A stretch of 64,000 nucleotides of DNA, taken from the NCBI GenBank assembly GCA_029975055.1, contig JARKPU010000067.1, positions 124,001 to 188,000 on the forward strand, written 5' to 3'. Shown here piece after piece: positions 9,091 to 17,700 of this stretch. The notes beneath the pieces are model-generated. The model did not search any database. It was not told where the DNA came from and worked only from the letters and a program-made list of their open reading frames with translations. The stretch comes from Anaerolinea sp. Its GTDB lineage: Bacteria; Chloroflexota; Anaerolineae; Anaerolineales; Anaerolineaceae. Numbering within the stretch: position 1 is the stretch's first letter; every line of letters begins with the position of its first letter. The position numbers and the translations under genes are program-made.

Positions 9091-9400
9091 GCGCCTGAAA
9101 CGAGCATAAAACCCCGCCTGCGCGGGGCCTGCCACCCTCTGCGGCAGTTGAAACTGCGTCTGAAACGAGCACAAAACCCCGCCTGCGCGGGCCACGTCAC
9201 CCTCTGCGGCAGTTGAAACTGCGCCTGAAACAAGCGCAAAACCCCGCCTGCGCGGGCCACGTCACCCTCTGCGGCAGTTGAAACTGCGTCTGAAACGAGC
9301 ACAAAATCCCGCCTGCGCGGGGGTGTGTCACCCTCTGCGGCAGTTGAAACTGCGCCTGAAACGAGCACAAAATCCCGCCTGCGCGGGGTTTTGGGATTAT
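9091..9400. repeat. five-unit 65-bp tandem repeat with internal palindromes
   Basis: Five direct copies, with the anchor TGAAAC at 9096, 9161, 9226, 9291 and 9357 (periods 65, 65, 65, 66). Each full unit holds two short palindromes: CCCGC-ctgc-GCGGG and GCAGTT-ga-AACTGC. Copies differ at only a few bases. On the minus strand the first palindrome is followed by GTTTTGTG or ATTTTGTG, so each unit looks like a weak intrinsic terminator in the leader of the ABC-F gene. The array lies between the ABC-F start and the stop of a Y1-type transposase gene. Confidence 0.9.
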
Positions 9401-9444
9401 GCTGCCGGGCGTAGAAGGCCCGCCTGTTTACAGATCCTGCACGG

Positions 9445-9864
9445 TCAGTCTATGCTGGCAACCTGTTCCAGCTCGAGCTCGAGGGAATTGGTTGAATGAT
9501 GTTCTTTTTGGCGCTCAACGTACGTTTTAATTTCCGGCACAAGGCGCTTGCTCACTGAAAAAGCGCCATACGCTCCCTGCCATTTGAAGAACCCGCCAGG
9601 CGCAATTTGATGGGTCACCAGGTGCGAAGATGCGCCCTTGACCTCTTTCATCAAATCGGCTACCGTCAAGGTGGCCGGGTGGCGAATCAAGAGGTGAACA
9701 TGGTCGGCTGCGCCGCCAAGTGCAAGGATTTCACAACCCAACTCTTTGCATTTCGCTTGAATGGCGGCATAAACGGCTTGCTCGATTTGCGGGGTGATGA
9801 GCGGCAGGCGGTCCCAGGTTGACCAGACACAGTGAAGGTATAACTGCGTGAAAGGAGAGCGCAT
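9445..9864 (-). CDS. Y1 / REP-associated tyrosine transposase (IS200-like)
   Basis: A 139-residue HUH single-strand transposase of the IS200/IS605 Y1 superfamily. It has HCVWSTWDR near the N terminus, the HUH metal site DHVHLLI (His55, His57), the WQGAYGAFSVS core and the presumed catalytic Tyr115 (IKTYVERQKEHH). All expected catalytic residues are present, so it may be active. There is no TnpB nearby. It lies next to a tandem array of palindromic repeats, the arrangement seen in RAYT/REP loci, where the enzyme processes hairpin DNA. Which subgroup it belongs to (RAYT or stand-alone TnpA) is not decided by sequence inspection. Confidence 0.88.
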   Translation of the reverse strand: MRSPFTQLYLHCVWSTWDRLPLITPQIEQAVYAAIQAKCKELGCEILALGGAADHVHLLIRHPATLTVADLMKEVKGASSHLVTHQIAPGGFFKWQGAYGAFSVSKRLVPEIKTYVERQKEHHSTNSLELELEQVASID

Positions 9865-9969
9865 GGTTTCCCCTCGAAAGCCCAGGCAAGGTTCAAAAAC
9901 GCAAAGTCCACGCAGGTGGACTTTGCGCCGTCACAGAAGCGAATTCATTCGCCCCAGGGCAGGAGTGTA

Positions 9970-10479
9970 TCAGAAATCGCGCAGCAGCACCGCCTCGGGG
10001 CCGCGCTTGATCTCCCACGGGTACACGATATGCGCGTCGGTCACGGCGGCGTAGTAATCGGGCCGCAGGGTGCCGAACAGGCTGCGGTAGGGGTTGAAGT
10101 GCAGCACGCAGGTAGAGGCCAGCCCGCCGCTGGCGGTGATGCGGTTCTTCACCGCCGTCATCGTGCGGCCCGAGCCCCACACATCATCCACCACCAGCAG
10201 GCGCCGGTCGCGGATGAGCGCATCTTCGGGGAACTGCAGGAACTTCGGCCAGGCCAGCATGCGCATCTTTTCGCGCTGCTTTTCCATCTCCAGCTCGGCC
10301 GGGAAGTCCACCGAGGCGATGAACAGGTCATTGATCTTCAACGCCTCCGCCAGGATGCCCCCCGGGACAATTCCGCCGTGGGTGATCACCACCATGGCTT
10401 CAAATTCAGTCTCGAATTGGGGAATGAGGTGGTCGATCAGCTTGTCGACGTCGTCCCAGGTCAGCACTTCACGCCGCAT
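9970..10479 (-). CDS. purine phosphoribosyltransferase family protein (Gpt-like)
   Basis: A 169-residue type I phosphoribosyltransferase fold. The PRPP-binding motif LLVVDDVWGSGRTM is clear, and the N-terminal VVITHGGIVPGGILAEAL loop matches the XGPRT/HGPRT layout. It probably salvages a purine base using PRPP; the base (guanine, xanthine or hypoxanthine) cannot be read here. The ATG at 10479 has AGGA upstream. A TATAAT-like box on the minus strand near 10522 could be its -10. It stands alone between the transposase and priA. Confidence 0.75.
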   Translation of the reverse strand: MRREVLTWDDVDKLIDHLIPQFETEFEAMVVITHGGIVPGGILAEALKINDLFIASVDFPAELEMEKQREKMRMLAWPKFLQFPEDALIRDRRLLVVDDVWGSGRTMTAVKNRITASGGLASTCVLHFNPYRSLFGTLRPDYYAAVTDAHIVYPWEIKRGPEAVLLRDF

Positions 10480-10566
10480 GGATTAATCCTGATGATTAAG
10501 ATAAATTAAACTAACGATATTATACGCGAATTGGTATTTCCCATGCCAGAATGCGCCTGATTAAAC

Positions 10567-10592
10567 CCTGCTCCCTTTGGGAGAGAGCAGGG
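10567..10592 (-). terminator. intrinsic terminator after priA
   Basis: Inverted repeat CCCTGCTC / GAGCAGGG with an inner TCCC/GGGA stem. On the minus strand it is followed by TTTAAT. It lies about 20 bases beyond the priA stop and before the phosphoribosyltransferase gene. Confidence 0.6.
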
Positions 10593-10613
10593 CGAGGGCG
10601 CGGCACCCCCAAT

Positions 10614-13136
10614 TTACAGCAGCGAAAGCGGGTCGATCTGCGCGCGCCACTCGCCCAGGTCGCGCCCGCGCAGCACCGCGGCCGGGTCGGGGCCGCGCAA
10701 GATGATCTGCCAGCGGTAGAGGCCGTTCTGGCGGGAGAAGAAGCACGGCGCCGGGCCGATTATGCTCGTCGCGCGGAAGTCCCCTTCCACCAGCCAGGCG
10801 CTCACCTGCCGGCCCATGCGGGCGGCCTCGCGTTCGGCGCGCTGCGGGTTGGCGTCGCGCAGTTCGAGGCGCGCCAGCCTGGAAAAGGGCGGGTAGCCCA
10901 GTCGGCGGCGATGCGCCAGTTCCTGGCGCAGGAAGCCGGAGAAATCGTGCCTGCTGGCGGCCTGGATGGCATAATGCCCGGGCAGGTAGGTCTGTAAAAT
11001 CACCCTGCCGCCCAGCGGGCTGCGCCCGGCGCGCCCGGCCACCTGGGTGAGCAGTTGAAAGCCCCGCTCGCCCGCCCTGAAATCCGGCAGCTGCAGGCCG
11101 ATATCCGCCAGGATGACCCCCACCAGCGTCACCAGCGGCAGGTCGAGCCCTTTGGCGACCATCTGCGTACCGATCAACACGTCGGCGCGCCGGGCGCTGA
11201 AGTGCCCGAGGATCAGGTCGTGCGCATCTTTGTGGCGGGTGGTCTCGGCATCCCAGCGCAGCGTGCGCGCACCGGGGAAGCGCGCCTGCACTTCGCTCTC
11301 CACGCGCTCGGTGCCCAGCCCCAGCTGGCGGATCTGCCGGCTGCCGCAGGCCGGGCAGCTTGCAGGGACTTTACGCCGGTAATTGCAGGTGTGGCAGATG
11401 AGCAGGTCTGCCCCGGCGTGATAGGTGAGCGGCAAATCGCAGCGCGGGCAGCGGATGGCCGCCCCGCACTCGCGGCAGAACACGTAGGTGGAGGTGCCGC
11501 GCCGGTTGAGGAAGAGGATGGCCTGCTGCCCGGCGGCGAGGGTTTCTTCCAAAGCATCCTGCAGGGCGCGGCTGAAGATGGTGCGGTTGCCCGCCTTGAG
11601 TTCCTGCCGCATATCCACAATGCGCACCGCGGGCAGCGCCAGCGAAGCCGATTCGCCTTCCAGCGGCAGGGCGGGAGCACTGCGCCCCAGGCGCTGGAAC
11701 TGCTGCTCCACCGCCTGCCGGTGCGCCAGGATGCGGTCGGGCAGGTGGAGCACCCGCCAGCCTTCATTCTCGGCGCGCTGCATGAGGGTCACATCGGGGG
11801 TGGCCGAACCGAGCAGCACCAGCGCCCGCGCAAAGCGCCCCAGCGCCAGCGCAGCCTCCACGGCGTGATAGGCAGGCGGGAAGTCATCCTGGTAATACGA
11901 CTCTTCGTGGAACTCATCCACCACCACCAGGCCCACGTCCGGCAGGGGCGAGAAGAGCGCGCTGCGCGGGCCGACGATCACCGGCAGGCTCCCCGAGCGG
12001 GCGCGCCGCCAGGTGTCGTAGCGCTCGCCGTGCGAAAGGCGCGAGTGGGTCAGCCCCACCTGCCCGGGGAAGCGCGCCATGAAGCGCCGCACCGTCTGCG
12101 GGGTGAGGGCAATCTCAGGCACCAGGACGATGGCCTGCCGCCCGGCTTTGAGCGTTTCGGCCACGGCCTGCAGGTAGATCTCCGTCTTCCCCGAGCCGGT
12201 GATGCCGTGCAGCAGGTGCGGTTTGGGAGCCTGGCCCGCGCCGGCGCGCTCGATGGCGGCTTTCACCTGCTCCCAGACTTCGCCCTGGGCGCGGGTGAGC
12301 ACGGGCGGCCCGGCCGGAACGAACTCGATGTGCTCGAGCGGGTCGCGCAGGGCTTCGCCCTCCGAGAAGGCCACCAGCCCGGCCTTGGCCAGGCGCTCGA
12401 GGTCGGTTGAATTGGCCCCGCCCGATCCGGCGATGGCCCAGGCGGTTTCCACCGGGCCGGACTGCTCGGCGAGGAACTGCAACAGGGCCAGGCGGCGCGC
12501 GCGCACCTCCGCCCGCTGGTGCGAGATCGCATCCAGCCGGGACACGATCTCATCCGGCGCGACTGCCAGGCTCACCATGCGCACCTGCCTGGGGCGCACG
12601 CTGGGCGGCGGGAGCACGGCCTGCGAGGTGAGCCAGCCTTTGGCTTTCATCGCCTGGGCCGCCGCGCGCCAGTTGACGTTGGGCAGCGCCGCGTCGATCT
12701 GCCGCCCGCGCAGCGGGCCGCGCGCCTGCAGCAGCTCCACCAGGCGGGCCTGCAGCCGCCCCAGCCCGGCAGCAGGCACGGCGGGCGGGTTGAGCCGGTA
12801 GAGGATATCCACCTGCTGGCTGAGGCCCGGCGGGAGCATCAGGTCAAAGCACAGCGCCAGCGGCGAAAGCGTTTCGTGCGCCATCCACTCGGCCAGGGCC
12901 AGCTGCACAGGGGTGAGTGCCGGTTCGGCATCGAGCAGCTGCGCCACGGGCTTCGTCTCGGGCACCTCGGGGGCGTCCAGCAGTTTCCAGATCACCCCCT
13001 GCACCTGCCTGGTCCCAAAAGGCACCACCACCAGGCAGCCGGGCAGGGCGCGCCCTTCCAGCTCGGGCGGCAGGTGATAGTGAAACAGGCCCGTCGCCAC
13101 CGGCAGGTTCACGGCGACCTCGACGTAGGTGGTCAT
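10614..13136 (-). CDS. priA: primosomal protein N' (replication restart helicase)
   Basis: An 840-residue PriA, which reloads the replisome at stalled forks. The order is an N-terminal 3'-DNA-binding domain (VAVNLPVATGLFHYHLP), a winged-helix region, a helicase core with Walker A HGITGSGKTEIY and motif II VVVDEFHEESYYQ (DEFH rather than the common DEEH), then the zinc-binding insert with paired cysteines (CRECGAAIRCPRCD and CHTCNYRRKVPASCPACG), motifs V/VI (GTQMVAKGLD, AGRAGR) and a C-terminal domain. Length and order are normal for the family. Confidence 0.93.
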   Translation of the reverse strand: MTTYVEVAVNLPVATGLFHYHLPPELEGRALPGCLVVVPFGTRQVQGVIWKLLDAPEVPETKPVAQLLDAEPALTPVQLALAEWMAHETLSPLALCFDLMLPPGLSQQVDILYRLNPPAVPAAGLGRLQARLVELLQARGPLRGRQIDAALPNVNWRAAAQAMKAKGWLTSQAVLPPPSVRPRQVRMVSLAVAPDEIVSRLDAISHQRAEVRARRLALLQFLAEQSGPVETAWAIAGSGGANSTDLERLAKAGLVAFSEGEALRDPLEHIEFVPAGPPVLTRAQGEVWEQVKAAIERAGAGQAPKPHLLHGITGSGKTEIYLQAVAETLKAGRQAIVLVPEIALTPQTVRRFMARFPGQVGLTHSRLSHGERYDTWRRARSGSLPVIVGPRSALFSPLPDVGLVVVDEFHEESYYQDDFPPAYHAVEAALALGRFARALVLLGSATPDVTLMQRAENEGWRVLHLPDRILAHRQAVEQQFQRLGRSAPALPLEGESASLALPAVRIVDMRQELKAGNRTIFSRALQDALEETLAAGQQAILFLNRRGTSTYVFCRECGAAIRCPRCDLPLTYHAGADLLICHTCNYRRKVPASCPACGSRQIRQLGLGTERVESEVQARFPGARTLRWDAETTRHKDAHDLILGHFSARRADVLIGTQMVAKGLDLPLVTLVGVILADIGLQLPDFRAGERGFQLLTQVAGRAGRSPLGGRVILQTYLPGHYAIQAASRHDFSGFLRQELAHRRRLGYPPFSRLARLELRDANPQRAEREAARMGRQVSAWLVEGDFRATSIIGPAPCFFSRQNGLYRWQIILRGPDPAAVLRGRDLGEWRAQIDPLSLL

Positions 13137-13208
13137 ACCTGTATTGTAGCCGAAAGACGTGAATCAGGGCTCCGGCGCTCAGGGATTGGGGAACAGTCCC
13201 GCGCCTAT

Positions 13209-13237
13209 TTTACAAATTACGCCGGAACGCTTATACT
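13209..13237 (+). promoter_or_regulatory. sigma70-type promoter of the STAND operon
   Basis: -35 TTTACA (13209-13214), a 17-bp spacer and -10 TATACT (13232-13237), followed by further TATACT-like boxes up to 13256. The first gene of the operon starts at 13286 after GGAGGTGA (13276-13283). The promoter lies between the divergent priA and STAND genes. Confidence 0.65.
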
Positions 13238-13285
13238 ATACTTATTCGATATACTTTGTGGTAATTAAGCATTGGAGGTGAGCGC

Positions 13286-13666
13286 ATGGGCGACAACATC
13301 CGGTTAGAAGGCGATTTCCGCGGAGCGATCGTCAACATCAAATCCAGGCTGGAAAACGTCTCGCAGGCCGTCGGGCAAATGCCCGGCGCCGATGAGGATG
13401 CGCGCAAAGAACTGCAAAGGTTGATTCAGCAGCTCTCCAAAGAACTGGAGAAGACCCCGCCCGCCCGCCAGGAGCAGGCCGAGGCCGTGGCTGAAACGGC
13501 TAAAACCCTGGTGGACCAGGCCAAGGCCGACAAACCCAACAAGACCATGCTGCAGATCAGCGGTGAAGGTCTCAAGCAGGCCGCGAAAAACCTGGCTGAG
13601 GTGCTCCCGGCGGTGATCCCCATCGCCGCGCAGATCGTGGCGGCCATCGGCAAGATGGTGCCTTGA
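13286..13666 (+). CDS. small STAND-associated protein with GDFxGAxxNIKS motif
   Basis: A 126-residue soluble protein. Residues 2-19 (GDNIRLEGDFRGAIVNIK) match residues 20-37 of the downstream STAND NTPase (GDSISLSGDFHGAVINIK), so both carry the same short N-terminal module. The middle (residues 35-75) is charged and helical, probably a coiled coil. The C-terminal stretch is Ala/Val-rich and amphipathic to hydrophobic (AEVLPAVIPIAAQIVAAIGKMV) and could insert into a membrane. It has a strong ribosome-binding site and lies seven bases before the NTPase gene. I infer a partner or effector joined to the NTPase by like-with-like contact. I do not know a characterised homologue. Confidence 0.75.
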   Translation: MGDNIRLEGDFRGAIVNIKSRLENVSQAVGQMPGADEDARKELQRLIQQLSKELEKTPPARQEQAEAVAETAKTLVDQAKADKPNKTMLQISGEGLKQAAKNLAEVLPAVIPIAAQIVAAIGKMVP

Positions 13667-13673
13667 AGCGCGG

Positions 13674-16616
13674 ATGACCGAAAAACCCGCCCCGCGCCGC
13701 CGCTCGAAGCCACCCGAAGCGCCCTCTTCGGGCGATAGCATTTCTCTCTCGGGCGATTTTCACGGCGCGGTCATCAACATCAAGTCCAGCATCGCCACCG
13801 CCGCCGAGGTGAAGGAGCTCGAACAGCAGCCGCCCGAGCCAGGCGACCCGCCCTACCAGGGCCTGCAATACTACGACGAGAGCAACGCCGACCGCTTCTT
13901 CGGGCGCGAGATGCTCACCGCCCGGCTGGTGGCCCGCCTGGGAGAGTCGCGCTTCCTGGCGGTGCTGGGCGATTCCGGCAGCGGCAAATCCTCGCTGGTG
14001 CGCGCCGGGGTGATCCCCGCGCTGCGCAAGGGCGCGCAGCTGGCCGATGGCAAACTGCCCCCTTCCGGCTCGCCGCGCTGGGATATCCGCGTGTTCACCC
14101 CCACGGCCCACCCGCTGGAAGCGCTGGCCGCCGCCCTGGCGCAGAACGCCGAATCACTCACCGAAGTATCGGCCCTCTCCACCCAGCTGGCTGCCAACCC
14201 GCACGCGCTCGTTCAGGCAGCCAATGCGCTGCTCGAGCGCGAGGGCAAACCCCGCCTGCTGCTGGTGGTGGACCAGTTCGAAGAGGTCTTTGCGCAGTGC
14301 CGCGATGAGCAGGAGCGCCGCGCCTTCCTGGATGCCCTGCTGGATGCCGTGGACCCCGCCGTGGAGCAGCCCGTGGCGGCGCTGATCCTCCTGCGCGCCG
14401 ATTTTTACGCCCGCCTGGCCCAGTATGACCGCCTGCGCGAGATGGTCGTCAGGCGGCAAGAGTTCATCGGCGCGATGACCCACGACGAACTCACCCGCGC
14501 CATCCTCATGCCGGCCGCCCTGGGCAACTGGAAGCTCCAGGAAGGCCTGGTGGAGGTGATGCTGAGCGACATCGGCGAGGAACCCGGCGCGCTGCCGCTG
14601 CTCTCGCATGCCCTGCTCGAGACATGGAAGCGCCGCCGCGCGCGCACCATGACCCTTTCCGGCTACAACGAAGCCGGCGGGGTGCGCGGGGCCATCGCCC
14701 GCACCGCCGAGTCGGTCTTCACCCAGCGCCTGAGCGCCGAGCAGCGCCCGGTGGCGCGCATGATCTTCCTCAAGCTGGCCGAGCTGGACGAAGACGCGCA
14801 GGATACCCGCCGCCGCGCCAGCTTTTCCGAGCTGATCACCAAATCCACCGACCCGGCCACCATCGACGCGGTGCTTTCCATCCTCACCGATGCGCGCCTG
14901 GTGATCACCGGCGTGACCGAACCGGGCGATACCCGGGTGGTCGAGGTGGCCCACGAAGCGCTCATCCGCGAGTGGCCCACGCTGCGCCAGTGGCTGGCCG
15001 AAGACCGCGAGGGGCTCCTCCTGCACCGCCAGCTCAGCGACGCCGCTGCCCTCTGGCTGCGCCTCGGGCGCGACCCCAGCGCGCTCTACCACGGCACGCT
15101 GCTCAAGCAGGCCGCCGCCTGGGCCGGGGCCAACCCCGCCCTGCTCAGCCTGGATGAATCAGCCTTCCTTGATGCCTCTCAGGCCGCCGAACTGGAGGAT
15201 GCCGCCCGCCGCCGCCGCGACGCGGCCCTGCGGCGCTGGGTGCTGCCCGCCGCGGCGGCTGTGCTGCTGGGGGTGCTGGTGCTGCTCTTCTTCCTCACCG
15301 GCTTGAATAACCGCTTCAAGACCCCAGCCGTGATGGACGGAGCCTTCAACGTGGCGGTTGCCGAGTTCGGCGGCCTGGCTGCAGACGGTTCGGTCGAGAA
15401 GGCCCCCGCAGGCGCGCTGCTGAGCGGCTGGGTGGGCAACAAACTCACCGGCGAATTAAGCTCCGACCCCAACCTGCTCGTCTGGCGCGACGGCCCCGGC
15501 CTGGTGCAGAAGAATGTGACCATCGGGCGCGTGGAAGGCGCCACCCCTGCCCAGCGCGCCGATTCGGCGGCCGCGCTGGCCGGGCGCCTGCACGCCGATA
15601 TGGTCGTCTTCGGCAACATCGATGCGCGCACAAGCCCCGCCCGCCTGACCCTTGAGTTCTGGATCGCCCCACAGCTCAACTATCACTTCGAGGATATCCA
15701 GGGCAGCTATCAAACAGGCACGCCCATCGAACTGCCCGACCCGGCCTCGCCGGGCGTGGAAGTGCTGCCCCAGGTCAACAACCAGGCCGCTGCCATCGCC
15801 TGGCTGGCGCTCGGGCTGACTCACTCCAGCTTCGGCCAGCCCGCCGAAGCGTTGGACGCCTTCCAGCACGCCGGCACATCCGCCCCCGATTCCCCCGTGG
15901 TGCACTTCTTCATCGGCCGCGAGACGCTCTTCCTCTCAGACCGCGAGAGCGACCCCGCCCGGCAGATCGAACTCACCCTGCAGGCCGATCAGGCCTTCCG
16001 CCGCGCGCTGGAACTCGACCCCGCGTACGCGCGCGCCGCCATCGGCGAGGGCAGCGCCTACTTCGCCACCGCCAAGCGCCTCGCCACCGCCGAAGAAAAC
16101 AACCCCGGGCAGGACGCGAAGAACCTCTCCAACGCCCGCAGCCTGGCCGAAGAAGCCCTGGCCGCCTACCAGCGCGCCGCCGTCATGCCCCCTGTCAGCG
16201 GCTTCCCTTCCGACCTGGGCGCCAAACTGGGGGCCGGCACCAGCCTGCGCCTGCTGGGAGAAATTCTCCAGCGCCAGGGGCAGGCCGGTGATGCCCGCGT
16301 CCGCCTGGAGGAATCGGCGCGCACGCTGGAGGCCATCCTCCAGCCCCTGCAGCTTGCCGGGCAGCAGCGTTACCTGGCGCAAGCCTACCAGACCCTCGCT
16401 ACCGCCTACCAGTGGCTGGGCTTCCTGGATGAATCTCAGGCGCAGTATGCCGACAGCCAGGCCGCCTACACCCGCGCCCTCGATTACTACGGGCGCTGCA
16501 TCGACCTCGGCCAGGGCTCGCCCGACCAGCTCCTGCGCCAGGATATCGTCGATAAGCTGTGCGTGCCTTACCGCGACCAGCTTAAGGAGAACATCGGCGC
16601 CGGAGGAGGCGGCTGA
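13674..16616 (+). CDS. transmembrane STAND NTPase with TolB/CsgG-like and TPR sensor region
   Basis: A 980-residue protein in several parts. Residues 1-42 hold the GDFHGAVINIKSS module also found in the preceding gene. Residues 60-510 are a STAND-type ATPase of the nSTAND1 kind: PYQGLQYYDESNADRFFGRE lead-in, Walker A GDSGSGKSS (99-107), Walker B LLLVVDQFEE with Asp200, and the winged-helix-like VVEVAHEALIREWPTLRQWL. A single membrane helix lies at about 523-545. Residues 565-690 look like the TolB/CsgG alpha-beta fold (NVAVAEFGG), and residues 700-970 are TPR-like helices. STAND ATPases act as ligand-triggered oligomerising switches in signalling and defence. Here the sensor half would lie outside the cytoplasmic membrane. 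No nuclease, protease or TIR effector is fused. Confidence 0.85.
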   Translation: MTEKPAPRRRSKPPEAPSSGDSISLSGDFHGAVINIKSSIATAAEVKELEQQPPEPGDPPYQGLQYYDESNADRFFGREMLTARLVARLGESRFLAVLGDSGSGKSSLVRAGVIPALRKGAQLADGKLPPSGSPRWDIRVFTPTAHPLEALAAALAQNAESLTEVSALSTQLAANPHALVQAANALLEREGKPRLLLVVDQFEEVFAQCRDEQERRAFLDALLDAVDPAVEQPVAALILLRADFYARLAQYDRLREMVVRRQEFIGAMTHDELTRAILMPAALGNWKLQEGLVEVMLSDIGEEPGALPLLSHALLETWKRRRARTMTLSGYNEAGGVRGAIARTAESVFTQRLSAEQRPVARMIFLKLAELDEDAQDTRRRASFSELITKSTDPATIDAVLSILTDARLVITGVTEPGDTRVVEVAHEALIREWPTLRQWLAEDREGLLLHRQLSDAAALWLRLGRDPSALYHGTLLKQAAAWAGANPALLSLDESAFLDASQAAELEDAARRRRDAALRRWVLPAAAAVLLGVLVLLFFLTGLNNRFKTPAVMDGAFNVAVAEFGGLAADGSVEKAPAGALLSGWVGNKLTGELSSDPNLLVWRDGPGLVQKNVTIGRVEGATPAQRADSAAALAGRLHADMVVFGNIDARTSPARLTLEFWIAPQLNYHFEDIQGSYQTGTPIELPDPASPGVEVLPQVNNQAAAIAWLALGLTHSSFGQPAEALDAFQHAGTSAPDSPVVHFFIGRETLFLSDRESDPARQIELTLQADQAFRRALELDPAYARAAIGEGSAYFATAKRLATAEENNPGQDAKNLSNARSLAEEALAAYQRAAVMPPVSGFPSDLGAKLGAGTSLRLLGEILQRQGQAGDARVRLEESARTLEAILQPLQLAGQQRYLAQAYQTLATAYQWLGFLDESQAQYADSQAAYTRALDYYGRCIDLGQGSPDQLLRQDIVDKLCVPYRDQLKENIGAGGGG

Positions 16617-16617
16617 C

Positions 16618-17490
16618 ATGAGAAAAATCGCCGTTTTCGTATTTTTGCTGGCTTCCATGAGCCTGGCCTGCGGGCTGCCGCAGGGAGCCGCCGCGCCTAC
16701 GCAGACGCCCGTGGTCGTCACCGTGGTGGTGGAACCCTCCGCCACGCCCGCCGCGGCCGCATCACCGACCGCCGCCGCCACCCCCACTAACGCCCCAACG
16801 GCCACTCTGCCCGGCCCCACCGCCACCAGCGCGCCGCAGTGCACCATCCAAAAGGTGGTGAACTTCAGGCGCGGCCCCGGCACGGCCTACAACCCGCCGC
16901 TGCGCGCCTTCCAGGCCGGGGCAACCGTCAACCCGCAGGGCTATAACCCCACCGGCATCCCCGGCGGGGCGTGGGTGCAGGTGGTGGACCCTGCCAGCAA
17001 TCAGGTGGGATGGGTGAGCGCCGGGACCGAATTCATCACCTGCAGCATTGACATCACCGCCCTGCCCGCAGTGGCCGTTGAGCCGCCCCCGCCGCCCCAG
17101 CGCCCCACGGTGAGCAACTCGCAGCCCGATGGGAGCGCCAACGGGCTGACCGCCGAGTTTATCTATTCACCCGAGTTCCTGCTGCGCCTGGCCGTGCGCG
17201 TGGATGGCGGCAGCAGCGACGGCGAGGGCGTCAAACAGGTGGTCTTCACCGTGGTGGATAAAAAGACCAAACAGCAGGTGTACGAACGCACCGAGCGCAA
17301 CGCCGGATATTGTATCTTCGGTGGCGGCGAGCCGAACTGCAACCCCTGGCCGGTGACCAATTACGCCATCACCTGGGGAGATGGCGGCCCGGCGGTGGTG
17401 GATGGGGTTTACAACGTGCGCATGGCCGCCGAGGGCAACAACGGCGAATCGGGCAACTGGAATTTCGATCTCACCGTGGATGTGCCGTAA
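16618..17490 (+). CDS. lipoprotein with SH3-like domain and Ig-like C-terminal domain
   Basis: A 290-residue secreted lipoprotein. The signal peptide ends in the lipobox LASMSLAC (Cys near residue 18). A Thr/Pro/Ala linker (20-65) is followed by a bacterial SH3-like domain (VVNFRRGPGTAYNPPLRAF to GWVSAG, about 75-140) and then an Ig-like beta domain ending in NWNFDLTVDVP. The start is the ATG one base after the STAND stop, with GGAGGAGG just upstream; the longer frame back to 16288 overlaps the NTPase and is spurious. SH3-like domains bind peptidoglycan or protein ligands, so it could be the surface partner that reports to the outward half of the NTPase. That link is inferred from the operon. 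Confidence 0.8.
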   Translation: MRKIAVFVFLLASMSLACGLPQGAAAPTQTPVVVTVVVEPSATPAAAASPTAAATPTNAPTATLPGPTATSAPQCTIQKVVNFRRGPGTAYNPPLRAFQAGATVNPQGYNPTGIPGGAWVQVVDPASNQVGWVSAGTEFITCSIDITALPAVAVEPPPPPQRPTVSNSQPDGSANGLTAEFIYSPEFLLRLAVRVDGGSSDGEGVKQVVFTVVDKKTKQQVYERTERNAGYCIFGGGEPNCNPWPVTNYAITWGDGGPAVVDGVYNVRMAAEGNNGESGNWNFDLTVDVP

Positions 17491-17511
17491 GCCCGCCCAC
17501 CCCCGCAGGAA

Positions 17512-17700
17512 TCAATGCTCGTGCGGGGCCAGCTTTTCGGCGCCGGGCAGCTTGCCCACCAGCGCATGCGGTTGGTGAATCAGAATGGGGAAGTGCTGCG
17601 GGCAGATCCAATAGCTGGCAGATTGGTAATGTAGCTCGATCAGGGGAATCTCCTGGCTGCTTTGCTCGCAGACCAGGCATTTCGGTTGGTTTTCGGCCAT
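17512..17700 (-). CDS. small cysteine-containing protein
   Basis: A 62-residue protein with CLVCEQ at residues 8-13 and a later CPQHF, giving a Cys2/Cys-His pattern that could bind zinc. A GAGG sits about six bases before the ATG. The composition is not like random antisense: it has His/Pro/Tyr-rich segments such as ICPQHFPILIHQPHALVGKL. It is convergent with the STAND operon and stands alone. Function unknown. Confidence 0.6.
   Translation of the reverse strand: MAENQPKCLVCEQSSQEIPLIELHYQSASYWICPQHFPILIHQPHALVGKLPGAEKLAPHEH

Noticed and set aside
9051..9368. N-terminal extension of the ABC-F protein
   Set aside because: The extra 106 residues are translated tandem repeat (MLVSGAVSTAAEGD and variants), and the conserved ATPase starts at Met 9050.
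9091..9400. CRISPR array
   Set aside because: The whole 65-bp unit repeats with no unique spacers, only five copies, and no cas gene is present.
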